Positions 18,773-27,706 of a stretch of 64,000 nt of DNA are shown one piece after another. A program made the translations under genes and the position numbers. The stretch is taken from NCBI GenBank assembly GCA_023266355.1, contig JAHFQM010000001.1, forward strand, positions 704,115 through 768,114, in the 5' to 3' direction. Under the pieces are notes generated by a model. That model did no database searches. It saw only the letters and a list, made by a program, of their open reading frames with translations, and had not been told where the DNA came from. Each line of letters begins with the position of its first letter. Within the stretch, counting starts at the first letter, position 1. This DNA is from Aquabacterium sp. (lineage in GTDB: Bacteria; Pseudomonadota; Gammaproteobacteria; Burkholderiales; Burkholderiaceae_C).

Positions 18773-19569
18773 CCGCGTTCTTGCTCGCAGCCCTGGCCTT
18801 GATGAGCCTGGCCGCTGTTTTCGTGGTGTGGCCTTTGTGGCGCACCGTGCCCGACGACCCTGCTGAAGCGGCGGTGGCGCCTCGGCGCGGCGTGGCCATC
18901 GGCCTGGGCACGGCCTTGGCCTTTTTCACCGCGTTCATGTACGCGATGGTGGGCACGCCAGCGGCCTTGCTGTCGCAGCCTGACCCGACGGCGGAAGTCC
19001 TGGCGTCCACCGCATCAGACAGCGCCGTGTCCAGTCCAGCGCCCAGCCAGGCGCCGCCCAGCACCGGGCAGGGCCCGGCAGGCAATGCCGCTGGTGGCAT
19101 GACCCCCGCCCAGATCGAGGGCATGGTGTCACGCTTGGCGCAGCGCCTGCAGCAGCAGCCCGATGACGTGGCGGGTTGGCGCATGCTGGTGCGTTCTTAC
19201 GAAACGCTGGGACGCTATCCCCAGGCCGTGGACGCCTGGCGTCGCCTGCTGGCCCTGACCCCCGATGACCCCGACCTGCTGACCGACTACGCCGTGACCT
19301 TGGGCATGAGCCAGGGGCAGAGCCTGGCGGGTGAGCCCGAAGAGGCGCTCAACCGGGCATTGCGCCTCAACCCCCAGCACGTGCAGGCCTTGGCCTTGTC
19401 CGGCAGCGCGGCCTACGAGCGCGCCGACTACCCGCGGGCCATCGCCCAATGGCGCCGCATCCTGGAGAACGTGCCTGCCGATGCCGAGGTGCGTGCCAGC
19501 ATCGAAGGGCAGATCGCCAAGGCGCAGGCCCTGGCCGCCCGCGGCCAGAACGGGCGGGCTGGGCCATGA
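18769..19569 (+). CDS. ccmI: Cytochrome c maturation TPR protein CcmI
   Basis: The product is 266 residues: two N-terminal membrane helices flanking a loop, a Ser/Ala/Pro-rich linker, then TPR repeats (W-R-M-L-V-R-S-Y, W-R-R-L-L-A-L, A-L-x-L-S-G-S-A-A-Y). CcmI binds apocytochrome C-termini. Its stop overlaps the start of the formylglycine-generating-enzyme gene by ATGA, so that enzyme is co-translated with the Ccm system. Confidence 0.9.
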   Translation: MTAFLLAALALMSLAAVFVVWPLWRTVPDDPAEAAVAPRRGVAIGLGTALAFFTAFMYAMVGTPAALLSQPDPTAEVLASTASDSAVSSPAPSQAPPSTGQGPAGNAAGGMTPAQIEGMVSRLAQRLQQQPDDVAGWRMLVRSYETLGRYPQAVDAWRRLLALTPDDPDLLTDYAVTLGMSQGQSLAGEPEEALNRALRLNPQHVQALALSGSAAYERADYPRAIAQWRRILENVPADAEVRASIEGQIAKAQALAARGQNGRAGP

Positions 19570-20576
19570 GCAGGCGGTGCACGACGGCGAGGGCGCTCAG
19601 ACCCGGGCTGGGTTGGGGGTGCCTGCTCGCCATGGCGGCCTGCCTGGGCGATGCGAGCGCAGCGAGGATGGCGTGTGCGCCCTTGCCCGAACTGCCCTCG
19701 GGCTGGCCCCGCACGCCGCACGCGGGCCAGGTCCGTGTGCAGGGTGGGCGCTTCGCCATGGGCAGCGACGAGGGTTACCGCGACGAGCGCGTCCGACAGG
19801 CCCAGGTGGGCACCTTCTGGATCGACCGCACCGAGGTCACCAACGCGCAGTTCGCCGCCTTTGTGCAGGCCACCCGGCATGTCACCGACGCGGAGCGGCA
19901 GGGCGAGGCCGCGGTGTTCGCCATCCCGGATGCGGCCGAGCTGCGCCAGCGCCCGCTGGCCTGGTGGCGCATCGTCCCAGGGGCCGACTGGCGCCACCCG
20001 GACGGACCGGCCAGCGACATCCGGGGCCGAGAGCGCGAGCCCGTGCGCCTGGTGACCCAGGCCGATGCGCTGGCCTATGCGCGCTGGCTGGGCCGCGACC
20101 TGCCCACCGAAGCCGAGTGGGAGTTCGCCGCCAAAGGCGGCACCCTGCGCCAGGCTGAGGCCCGGCTGGACGGTGGCCCGCGCGATGCCAGCGGGCGCCC
20201 TTCGGCCAACTACTGGCAGGGCAGCTTCCCGCTCATGGACACCGCCGAAGACGGCCACGCCGGCATCGCGCCCGTGGCCTGCTACGCCCCCAATGCCTTG
20301 GGGCTGTACGACATGATCGGCAACGCCTGGGAGTGGACCCGCGATGCCGATGCCAGCCCCTCGGGCGATGGCGCTGTGCGCCCTCGGCAAAGCCACGCCA
20401 ATGGCGACCCGGCCGTGCTGCGCCAGGCGCCTGCGCAGGCCCGCACCGTCATCAAGGGCGGTTCCTTCCTGTGTTCACCCGATTACTGCGTGCGCTACCG
20501 CGCCGCGGCCCGCGAGGTCCAGGACGCCACGCTGGCCACGTCCCATGTGGGCTTTCGCACGGTCTCACGGCGTTGA
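19566..20576 (+). CDS. Exported formylglycine-generating enzyme (SUMF1/FGE family)
   Basis: The product is 336 residues. Family motifs include M-G-S-D early, D-R-T-E-V-T-N-A-Q-F, L-P-T-E-A-E-W-E-F-A-A-K-G-G, G-N-A-W-E-W-T and the C-terminal K-G-G-S-F-L-C-S-P-D-Y-C-V-R-Y-R. C303 and C308 are spaced as in the copper-binding catalytic pair of human FGE (C336/C341), so it is probably a true cysteine-oxidising FGE rather than a generic SUMF-fold protein. The first 33 residues form a basic plus hydrophobic signal peptide, predicting a periplasmic location. It overlaps ccmI by ATGA and is followed 33 bp later by a sulfatase with a CxPxR site, its evident substrate. Confidence 0.85.
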   Translation: MSRRCTTARALRPGLGWGCLLAMAACLGDASAARMACAPLPELPSGWPRTPHAGQVRVQGGRFAMGSDEGYRDERVRQAQVGTFWIDRTEVTNAQFAAFVQATRHVTDAERQGEAAVFAIPDAAELRQRPLAWWRIVPGADWRHPDGPASDIRGREREPVRLVTQADALAYARWLGRDLPTEAEWEFAAKGGTLRQAEARLDGGPRDASGRPSANYWQGSFPLMDTAEDGHAGIAPVACYAPNALGLYDMIGNAWEWTRDADASPSGDGAVRPRQSHANGDPAVLRQAPAQARTVIKGGSFLCSPDYCVRYRAAAREVQDATLATSHVGFRTVSRR

Positions 20577-20609
20577 GGCCTCCATCCATCCTTGCAAAGA
20601 CAGACACCC

Positions 20610-22349
20610 ATGCCATCCACCGAATCCACCTTCACGCGCCTGGGCGCACAGTGGCTGACCGCCGTCGCGGCAGCGTCCCTGCTGGCCACCAGCGCGCATG
20701 CCGCCACCGCGCGCCCGAACATCCTGCTCATCGTGGCCGATGACCTGGGCTTCTCCGACATCGGCGCCTTTGGCGGAGAGATCGACACGCCGAACCTCGA
20801 CGCCCTGGCGCGCGAGGGCCTGCGCCTGACCGACTTCCACAGCGGCGCCACCTGCTCGCCCACGCGCTCGATGTTGCTGTCTGGCGTGGACAACCACCTC
20901 GCGGGCATCGGCAGCATGGCCGAGCTGACCGTGCCCGAGCAGCAGGGCCAGCCCGGCTACGAGGGCTACCTCAACGACCGCGTCGTGCCTTTCCCGCAGC
21001 TGCTGCGCCAGGCGGGTTACCACACGCTGATGGCCGGCAAGTGGCACCTGGGCCTGACGGAGGAGCGCAGCCCGGCCGCCCGTGGCTTCGAAAAATCGTT
21101 CGCCTTGCTGCGTGGGGCCGATGACCACGTGGCCCAGCCCTGGAACACGCGCATCGACCCGGCGCAGCCGCTGTACCGGGAAGACGGCCGCCTGACGACG
21201 GTGCCGGCCGATTTCTATTCGAGCAACTTCTACGCCGACAAGCTGGTCTCCTACCTGCAAGCCACGCAAGGCGACGGCAAGCCCTTCTTCGCCTACCTGA
21301 CCTTCACCGCGCCGCACTGGCCGCTGCAAGCGCCTGCCGATGCCATCGCCAAGTACGAGCACCGCTACGAGGCCGGCTACGACGCCTTGCGCGCCGAGCG
21401 CATCGCCCGCCAGAAGTTGCTGGGCATCTTGCCCAAGGACTTCCAGCCGGCCCCGGCGCTGAACGTCTTCCCGAACTGGGGCAAGCTCACCGTGGCGCAG
21501 CAAAAGCAGGAGGCGCGCCGCATGGCCGTTTATGCCGCCATGGTGGACGTGATGGACCAGAACATCGGCAAGGTCATCCGCCAGCTCAAGGCCTCGGGCC
21601 AGCACGACAACACACTCATCGTCTTCATCTCGGACAACGGCGCGGAGGGCGCCAACGTGGCCGATCGCGCCTCGGCCATCCCGCGCGACAACCGCCTGGC
21701 CAACATCGGCAAGGCCTCGTCCTACGTCTCGTATGGGCCGAACTGGGCGCAGATCGGTGCCTTGCCCTACAGCCTCTTCAAGGGCTACAGCCGCGAAGGT
21801 GGCACGACGGTGCCGACCATCGTGCGCTACCCGAGCGCGCTGGCCAAGGGCAAGCAGCCGCGTGGGGCCGTGGGTGGGGTCTCGCGCGTGCCGGGCCACG
21901 TCACCGACATCGCGCCCACGCTGCTGCAACTGGCCGGTGTGGCCTACCCGGAGAAGCTCGGCCAACAGCCTGCACCCGCGCTGCAAGGGCGATCGCTGCT
22001 GCCCGTGCTCAGTGGCCAGGTGACCGAGCTGAGCGAGCGCTTCGACAAGGGCTGGGAGCTGTTCGGCCAGAAGGCCTACCGGCAGGGAGATTGGAAGGTC
22101 GTGTACTCGGTGCCGCCGTTCGGCACGGGCGACTGGCAGCTCTACAACCTGAGGAACGACCGTGCCGAGCAGCGTGACCTGGCCGCCCAGCACCCCGAGA
22201 AGCTGGCCGAGTTGAAGGCCGCCTACGCCGCCTACGTGCACCGCAACGGCGTGCAGGAAGTGCCCCGCCTGGCCGAGCGCATCGCAGAGCGCTACAGCAG
22301 CCTGAACTATTTCCAGGCGCTGACGGCCGCTGACGCGGTCGCACCCTGA
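20610..22349 (+). CDS. atsA: Exported arylsulfatase, type I (formylglycine-dependent)
   Basis: The product is 579 residues. After a signal peptide (ends near AHAAT) it begins with the metal-binding R-P-N-I-L-L-I-V-A-D-D-L-G. The active-site C82-S-P-T-R is the cysteine-type formylglycine signature, and M-A-G-K-W-H-L-G and I-S-D-N-G-A-E follow. Overall it closely resembles Pseudomonas AtsA arylsulfatase, which is cytosolic, whereas this one carries a signal peptide. It would release sulfate from aryl or alkyl sulfate esters in the periplasm. ATG 20610 is chosen over TTG 20592 because it starts the signal peptide compactly. Confidence 0.9.
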   Translation: MPSTESTFTRLGAQWLTAVAAASLLATSAHAATARPNILLIVADDLGFSDIGAFGGEIDTPNLDALAREGLRLTDFHSGATCSPTRSMLLSGVDNHLAGIGSMAELTVPEQQGQPGYEGYLNDRVVPFPQLLRQAGYHTLMAGKWHLGLTEERSPAARGFEKSFALLRGADDHVAQPWNTRIDPAQPLYREDGRLTTVPADFYSSNFYADKLVSYLQATQGDGKPFFAYLTFTAPHWPLQAPADAIAKYEHRYEAGYDALRAERIARQKLLGILPKDFQPAPALNVFPNWGKLTVAQQKQEARRMAVYAAMVDVMDQNIGKVIRQLKASGQHDNTLIVFISDNGAEGANVADRASAIPRDNRLANIGKASSYVSYGPNWAQIGALPYSLFKGYSREGGTTVPTIVRYPSALAKGKQPRGAVGGVSRVPGHVTDIAPTLLQLAGVAYPEKLGQQPAPALQGRSLLPVLSGQVTELSERFDKGWELFGQKAYRQGDWKVVYSVPPFGTGDWQLYNLRNDRAEQRDLAAQHPEKLAELKAAYAAYVHRNGVQEVPRLAERIAERYSSLNYFQALTAADAVAP

Positions 22350-22384
22350 TCAGGGACAAGTGCCGCAGGTGCGCGCCCTGGGCC

Positions 22385-22414
22385 CGCAAGGGGCACGGCG
22401 ACCGTGCCCCTGCG
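22385..22414. terminator. GC-rich hairpin between convergent genes
   Basis: CGCAAGGGGCACGG (22385-22398) pairs with CCGTGCCCCTGCG (22402-22414) with one bulged A and a 3-nt loop. There is no T-run on either side, so it may terminate poorly or protect 3' ends of the sulfatase and haloperoxidase transcripts. Confidence 0.5.
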
Positions 22415-22470
22415 GAGGGCGCTTCACGGCGGCCAGCTCGACAGTTCGCCGGCCGCTTTGGCGGTGAAGA

Positions 22471-24246
22471 TCAGAGGCTGACGGTGCTGCCGTCGAAGCG
22501 CGTGAAGCGGAAGCCTTCGAAGGGTTCCTTGAAGCTCAGCTTCTCATCGCGCAGCAAGGCGATGGCCACGTCCTCGCCCAGTGCCAGGGACGCTGCGGCG
22601 TCCGACCGCCAGTGGATGCCCGCCCAGTTGCGGCCCACACCGAGGTTGGTGGCCAGCTTGTTGAGCTCGCCGCCAACCGTCAGCGTGGGGCCGCTGTAGG
22701 GGATGAGCCGTGTCGGGTCGGCGGGGTCCGGCTGCACCGGGTTGGCGATGACGGCGTTCTCATCGAAGAAAGCCTTCAGCAGCGTGGCCTGCACCGCCGC
22801 ACTGACCGAGGCCCCGCCTGGGTAGGAGCCGTGCAGTGGCGCGCCTTCCGGGTAGGCGCTGGAAATCAGGTGCGTGCCGAACTTGCGCAGGTTGCGGGCC
22901 ACGGCGTCGGACTGCAGCACATCGGCGTGCAGCGGGTAGTCCACCCCGGCGCTCAGGCGCTGGTGCACCAGACCGCCATAGGCCTCGGGCCGCAAGGTGC
23001 GGTGCACGAACCACTTCTGCCAGTAGGCGGCGCGGATGGCGCGCGAGACGGCCAGGGGCAGCAAGCCTTGCACATAGCCGGCCGCAAAGCTGCCCGCCGC
23101 GCCGGTCGATGTCCGCAGCTTGAGGTAGGGGTTGGTCGGGTTCAGGGGCGTGCCCAGGCCGCCCACGCGCGCCGGGTCGCTGCTGGTGGCCGTGCTCAGC
23201 AACTGGTAAGCCGAAGCGAAGCCCGGCGCGCCGCGTGCGACCTCGGCGAGGTCCCGCCCCGTGGCCAGGTAGCGCCGCACCGGGTCGAAGGTGATGCGCC
23301 GCGTCGGGGCCTTGCCATCCTGCACGGCCAGCCACTCGGCTGTTTGCGTGAGGAAGTCGTTGCCAGGCGCCTGGGTGCTCAACAGCGCAGGGATGAAGGA
23401 GGTGCCGAAGGGCGCGTCCAGCAGCAGGAACTGCGAGATGTAGGGCCCCACCGCCACGCCCGGTGGCACGGCATGGCGTGCGCTGCGGCCCGTGGGGTCG
23501 GCGCGGTCCACATAGCGGGCGGTGCCGCGGAACAGCAGGTCGGGCGTGACCACGCCGGACGCATCGCGTGGGCCGGTGTAGCCGCTCAGGCGGTTGATGT
23601 CAGCGGCTGCCGCACGCACCAGGGGGTGGTTGGTGTCCTTGCGGTACTCGTACAGCGGCACATCGCGCAGCAGCGATTGCCAGTACACCTCGACCGCATC
23701 GGCCGCGCGTTCGGCACTGGCCAGCGCGGGCGCAGACGGCACGGCGAACTGCACGGACGACAAGCCCGTGAGGTTGACGGCCAGCGTGCCCAGCGGGTTC
23801 ACCAGCTTGCGCGTGCCACCCAGCTGAATCTTCTCGAAGTCGGCCACCTCGCGCGTCGTGACGGCTTGCTTGAGCAAGGCCCAGGCGGCCAGGTCCACCT
23901 CGCCGCGGGCGTTGTGCGGCAGGCCGCGCGTGTCGGTGCCGATCTTGTGGGGGTAGCGCTCTTCGTCGTCGTTGTCGGGGTGGCGGGGCACCGGCACGTT
24001 GTGGTTGACGATGGCGCGCTCGGTGCGCAGGCGGAAGGTCTTGTTGCGCAAGGCCTGGTCCAGATCGCCCTGGCGGCCGCTGGCACCGCGCAGGTCCAGG
24101 TCGGCCGCGTGGCTGGCGGTGCCGGCGCTGCCCAAGGTGCCACCCACCACACTGCCGACGATCACCGAGCCCGTGGACCCGATGAACCGACGGCGCGACG
24201 GACGCTCCCCGACTTGCTTGTCTTCTTGCTCTGCCTGTTTGGACAT
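22471..24246 (-). CDS. Vanadium-dependent haloperoxidase-like protein, Tat-exported
   Basis: The product is 591 residues with a twin-arginine signal (S-R-R-R-F-I-G-S near residue 20). The vanadate/phosphate-binding elements of the PAP2/haloperoxidase superfamily are visible: K-W-x4-T-L-R-P near residue 412, S-Y-P-G-G-A near 474 (versus the usual P-S-G-H), and R-N-W-A-G-I-H-W-R-S-D-A near 540. Bacterial vanadium haloperoxidases oxidise halides or organic sulfides with H2O2, so a role in sulfur compound oxidation is possible. Loss of the usual catalytic His in P-S-G-H may change halide specificity. ATG 24246 is preferred: GAGGAG lies 8 nt upstream, whereas GTG 24255 abuts it. Confidence 0.8.
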   Translation of the reverse strand: MSKQAEQEDKQVGERPSRRRFIGSTGSVIVGSVVGGTLGSAGTASHAADLDLRGASGRQGDLDQALRNKTFRLRTERAIVNHNVPVPRHPDNDDEERYPHKIGTDTRGLPHNARGEVDLAAWALLKQAVTTREVADFEKIQLGGTRKLVNPLGTLAVNLTGLSSVQFAVPSAPALASAERAADAVEVYWQSLLRDVPLYEYRKDTNHPLVRAAAADINRLSGYTGPRDASGVVTPDLLFRGTARYVDRADPTGRSARHAVPPGVAVGPYISQFLLLDAPFGTSFIPALLSTQAPGNDFLTQTAEWLAVQDGKAPTRRITFDPVRRYLATGRDLAEVARGAPGFASAYQLLSTATSSDPARVGGLGTPLNPTNPYLKLRTSTGAAGSFAAGYVQGLLPLAVSRAIRAAYWQKWFVHRTLRPEAYGGLVHQRLSAGVDYPLHADVLQSDAVARNLRKFGTHLISSAYPEGAPLHGSYPGGASVSAAVQATLLKAFFDENAVIANPVQPDPADPTRLIPYSGPTLTVGGELNKLATNLGVGRNWAGIHWRSDAAASLALGEDVAIALLRDEKLSFKEPFEGFRFTRFDGSTVSL

Positions 24247-24624
24247 GTGTGTCACTCCTCAACCTAGGGTGTGAGGCCGATGTGGCCGGTGTGTGCCCGG
24301 TGTCGGCATGACGCCGGGTCCAGGCTCACACTGCAAACGGTGTTCCAAGGAACTTGTGGGGTCTTTCTGTGGGGGCTTTCCCAGGAGATGGGCCATGCAA
24401 GCCTCTGCGCACAGGCCTGCGAGCGGGCCACGTGGGGCCCGTGCCTGGTCAAAAGCCCGCAGCCTCGTGCTGCCGATGCGTCAGGGTCTGTGCACCGCAT
24501 GCAACAGCGCAGCGTCGTGCGGCATCGACAGATGCCTGCGCTGAATCAGCAAGGGTGAAATGCGCATTTGCAAGCTGCTTCAGCGGTGGTTAGGCTGTCA
24601 GGCTTGATCCATTGGAGGCTGCAC
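24247..24624. other. Divergent intergenic region, no gene seen
   Basis: This 378-bp gap lies between the haloperoxidase gene (reverse) and the sulfhydrylase gene (forward). It contains a near-consensus sigma-54 promoter facing the haloperoxidase (24333-24347) and two short palindromes, GCTGAATCAGC (24540-24550) and GCTGCTTCAGC (24574-24584), in an upstream-activator position. I could not identify a sulfhydrylase promoter or a riboswitch. Confidence 0.55.
24333..24347 (-). promoter_or_regulatory. Near-consensus sigma-54 promoter for the haloperoxidase gene
   Basis: Read on the reverse strand the sequence is TGGAAC-ACCGT-TTGC: one mismatch (A for C) from TGGCAC-N5-TTGC, with the essential GG and GC intact and correctly spaced. 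The predicted start near 24321 gives a leader of about 75 nt. Confidence 0.5.
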
Positions 24625-25911
24625 ATGTCCGATAAAAACTGGAAGTTCGAAACCCTGTCTGTCCACGCTGGCTACTCGCCCGACCCGACCACCAAAGCGG
24701 TGGCCGTGCCCATCTACCAGACGGCGGCTTATGCCTTCGACAGCGCCCAGCATGGCGCCGACCTGTTCGACCTGAAGGTGCCGGGCAACATCTACACCCG
24801 CATCATGAACCCCACCACCGATGTGCTGGAGCAGCGCATCGCGGCACTGGAAGGCGGGGTGGGCGCGCTGGCTTTGGCATCGGGCCAAGCGGCGGTCACC
24901 TATGCCATCCTGACCATCGCCGAAGCGGGTGACAACTTCATCTCTTCGACGGCGCTGTACGGCGGCACCTACAACCTGTTCGCGCACACGCTGCCGCAGT
25001 ACGGCATCACCGCGCGCTTCGCCGATCACCGCGACCCGGCCAGCTTCGAGGGCCTCATCGACGCGCGCACCAAGGCCATCTTCGTGGAGTCCCTGGGCAA
25101 CCCCTCGGGCAACATCACCGACATCGCCCGCATCGCCGAGATCGCCCACCGCCATGGCGTGCCGCTGATCGTGGACAACACCGTGCCCAGCCCCTACCTG
25201 TGCCGCCCCATCGAGCATGGCGCCGACATCGTCGTGCACTCGCTGACCAAGTACCTGGGTGGCCATGGCACCAGCATTGGCGGGGCCATCGTGGACTCGG
25301 GCAAGTTCCCCTGGGCCCAGCACAAGGAACGCTTCAAGCGCCTCAACGAGCCCGATGTCAGCTACCACGGCGTGGTCTACGCCGAGGCCTTGGGCGCGGC
25401 AGCCTACATCGGCCGGGCGCGCGTGGTGCCCTTGCGCAACATGGGTGCGGCCCTCTCGCCCTTCAACGCCTTCCTGATCCTGCAGGGTGTGGAGACCCTG
25501 GGCCTGCGCATGGACCGCATCAGCGCCAACACGCTGAAGATCGCGCAGCACCTGCAGAAGCACCCGCGCGTGAAGTGGGTCAACTACGCCGGCCTGGCCG
25601 ACCATCCGGAGAACCCGCTGGTGCAGAAGTACCTCTCGGGCCAGGCCTCGGGCGTGCTGACCTTCGGTGTGCCAGGCGGCCGCGAAGGGGGCGCGCGCTT
25701 CTTGGACGGCCTCCAGCTGTTCACGCGCCTCGTCAACATCGGCGACGTGCGTTCGCTGGCCACGCACCCGGCATCGACCACGCACCGCCAGCTCAACCCC
25801 GACGAGCTGGCCAAGGCGGGCGTGAGCGAGGACACGGTGCGCCTGTCGGTGGGCATCGAGCACATCGACGACCTGATCGCCGACCTGGACGCGGCGCTGG
25901 CGCAGGCCTGA
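24625..25911 (+). CDS. metY: O-acetylhomoserine (O-acetylserine) sulfhydrylase
   Basis: PLP enzyme of the Cys/Met metabolism family, 428 residues, with the Schiff-base lysine K209 in [11 protein letters not shown]. The long form, the L-S-V-H-A-G-Y start and the [21 protein letters not shown] end fit O-acetylhomoserine sulfhydrylase, which makes homocysteine from sulfide. GGAGG 7 nt upstream fixes the start at 24625. In this context it would assimilate sulfide or sulfite-derived sulfur released by the neighbouring sulfonate and sulfate-ester genes. Confidence 0.9.
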   Translation: MSDKNWKFETLSVHAGYSPDPTTKAVAVPIYQTAAYAFDSAQHGADLFDLKVPGNIYTRIMNPTTDVLEQRIAALEGGVGALALASGQAAVTYAILTIAEAGDNFISSTALYGGTYNLFAHTLPQYGITARFADHRDPASFEGLIDARTKAIFVESLGNPSGNITDIARIAEIAHRHGVPLIVDNTVPSPYLCRPIEHGADIVVHSLTKYLGGHGTSIGGAIVDSGKFPWAQHKERFKRLNEPDVSYHGVVYAEALGAAAYIGRARVVPLRNMGAALSPFNAFLILQGVETLGLRMDRISANTLKIAQHLQKHPRVKWVNYAGLADHPENPLVQKYLSGQASGVLTFGVPGGREGGARFLDGLQLFTRLVNIGDVRSLATHPASTTHRQLNPDELAKAGVSEDTVRLSVGIEHIDDLIADLDAALAQA

Positions 25912-25953
25912 GCCGACCCCAGGCCCCCGACGGGCCACCGGCCAAGCTGGCGC

Positions 25954-26850
25954 TCAGGTGGCCCAGCGGACGTCGGTGGCGGTGTCGGTTCCTGCCCCGG
26001 CCATGCCGGTTTCTGCGCTGGTCTCGCCCGGTGCCGTCCGTGCGGAGGCCGGGCGCAGCACACGCTGCAGCACCTGGTCTTCCAGCGCACCAAAAGCCGC
26101 ATGGCTGCGCGCTCTGCTGCGCGGCAGTGCCACGTGCAGGTCGAGCGCCACGGCCTGGTCTTCGATCAGCAGCACGCGGTCGGCCAGTGCCACCGCTTCG
26201 GACACATCGTGCGTGACCAGCACGGCCGTGAAGCCGTGGGCCAGCCACAGCCGCTCGATGAGCTGCTGCATCTCGATGCGGGTCAGGGCGTCCAGCGCGC
26301 CCAGGGGCTCGTCCAGCAAGAGCAGGCGCGGGCGGTGCACCAGCGCACGCGCCAGGGCCACGCGCTGGCGTTGGCCACCCGAGAGCGCCGCGGGCCACTC
26401 GCCGGTGCGGTCGGCCAGGCCCACGGACTGCAAGGCCTCGCGCACCCGCTCGGGCACATCGGCCCCTGACAGGCCCAGCGCCACGTTGTCGCCCACCGAC
26501 TTCCAGGGCAGCAAGCGCGCGTCCTGGAACATCAGGCGGATGCCCTGGTCTGCCGGGCGGCGGGTGTCCAGCGCCTGACCGTCGATGGTGATCTGGCCTT
26601 GCGAGGGCGCGTCCAGACCGGCCAGCAGGCGCAGCAGGGTGCTCTTGCCGCAACCGCTGCGGCCGACGATGGCGACGAAGGCCCCGGGGGCCACGTCGAG
26701 GTCGATGTCCTTGAGCACCTGGCGCGTGCCAAAGCGCTGGGCCAGGTGCCGGAGTTGCACGGCCACACCGGGTGATGCGCCCGTGTGGGCTGCCGTGTGG
26801 ACGGGCGCGTTCGAACGCAGGGTGCTGGGCAGGGCGTGGATGTTGCTCAT
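25954..26850 (-). CDS. ssuB: Sulfonate ABC transporter ATP-binding protein
   Basis: The product is 298 residues with Walker [10 protein letters not shown], the Q-D-A-R-L-L-P-W segment typical of nitrate/sulfonate/taurine ATPases, signature L-S-G-G-Q-R-Q-R and Walker B L-L-L-L-D-E-P. The N-terminal 30 and C-terminal 45 residues are Ala/Thr-rich extensions. It is the last gene of the reverse-strand sulfonate block and converges on metY. Confidence 0.9.
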   Translation of the reverse strand: MSNIHALPSTLRSNAPVHTAAHTGASPGVAVQLRHLAQRFGTRQVLKDIDLDVAPGAFVAIVGRSGCGKSTLLRLLAGLDAPSQGQITIDGQALDTRRPADQGIRLMFQDARLLPWKSVGDNVALGLSGADVPERVREALQSVGLADRTGEWPAALSGGQRQRVALARALVHRPRLLLLDEPLGALDALTRIEMQQLIERLWLAHGFTAVLVTHDVSEAVALADRVLLIEDQAVALDLHVALPRSRARSHAAFGALEDQVLQRVLRPASARTAPGETSAETGMAGAGTDTATDVRWAT

Positions 26851-26890
26851 GGCGTGGTCCGGAGGCTGTGCTGGGGGTGTCCTGGGGGCG

Positions 26891-27700
26891 TCATGCCCGG
26901 GCGCTTTGGTAACCGGGGTGCCAGCGCAGCGCGCTGCGTTCCAGGGCGCGTGCCAGCACATCGGCCAGCTTGCCCAGCAGGGCGTACAGCAGGATGCCCA
27001 CCAGCACGACATCGGTCTGCAGGAACTCGCGGGCGTTCATCGTCATGTAGCCGATGCCGGCCTGGGCCGAGATGGTTTCGGCCACGATCAGCAGCACCCA
27101 CATCAGCCCAAGCGAGAAACGCAGCCCCACCAGGATGGACGGCAGGGCGCCGGGCAGGATGACCTGCCGGTAGAGCTGCCAGCCGCTCAGCCCGTAGCTG
27201 CGCGCCATCTCGATGAGGCCCGCGTCCACCGAGCGGATGCCGTGGAAGGTGTTGAGGTAGATGGGGAAGAACACGCCGACGGCGACCAGGAAGAGCTTGG
27301 CCGATTCGTCGATGCCGAACCACAGGATGACCAGCGGGATGAGCGCCAGCGGCGGGATGTTGCGCACCATCTGCAACGTGGTATCGAGCAGGGTCTCGGC
27401 CCAGCGCAGGCTGCCGGTGACCAGGCCCAGCAGCAGGCCCAGGCCACCGCCCAGCGCCAGGCCACTCAGGGCCCGCGCGGTGCTGACGCCCAGGTGCTGC
27501 CACAGCTCGCCGCTGTCGGCCAGGTGCCAGAAGGCCAGCACCACGGCCCAGGGCTCGGGCAGCACGCGGGTGGACAGCCAGCCGGCGCGGGCGCTGAGCT
27601 CCCACAGGGCCATCAGCCCGACCGGCAGCAGCCAGGGCAGCAGGCGCGGCAGAAGGTGGGGCAGAACCTGCGCGCGAAGGGTCTCAAGGCGTGCGGACAT
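26891..27700 (-). CDS. ssuC: Sulfonate ABC transporter permease
   Basis: The product is 269 residues with about six membrane spans and the inner-membrane coupling motif [16 protein letters not shown]3-L-P-G-A-L-P. It sits 6 bp after ssuD and 40 bp before ssuB, the standard ssuADCB order. Confidence 0.9.
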   Translation of the reverse strand: MSARLETLRAQVLPHLLPRLLPWLLPVGLMALWELSARAGWLSTRVLPEPWAVVLAFWHLADSGELWQHLGVSTARALSGLALGGGLGLLLGLVTGSLRWAETLLDTTLQMVRNIPPLALIPLVILWFGIDESAKLFLVAVGVFFPIYLNTFHGIRSVDAGLIEMARSYGLSGWQLYRQVILPGALPSILVGLRFSLGLMWVLLIVAETISAQAGIGYMTMNAREFLQTDVVLVGILLYALLGKLADVLARALERSALRWHPGYQSARA

Positions 27701-27706
27701 GGGGCC

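Noticed and set aside
22385..22414. Efficient rho-independent terminator between sulfatase and haloperoxidase genes
   Set aside because: The stem is strong but no T-tract follows on either strand, so it is listed only as a hairpin with moderate confidence.
24540..24584. GCTGAATCAGC and GCTGCTTCAGC as further copies of the GYTGA-N4-TCARC motif
   Set aside because: The half-sites are similar but the spacer is too short in both, and their centres are 34 bp apart rather than 21-23. I kept them only as a remark on the intergenic region.
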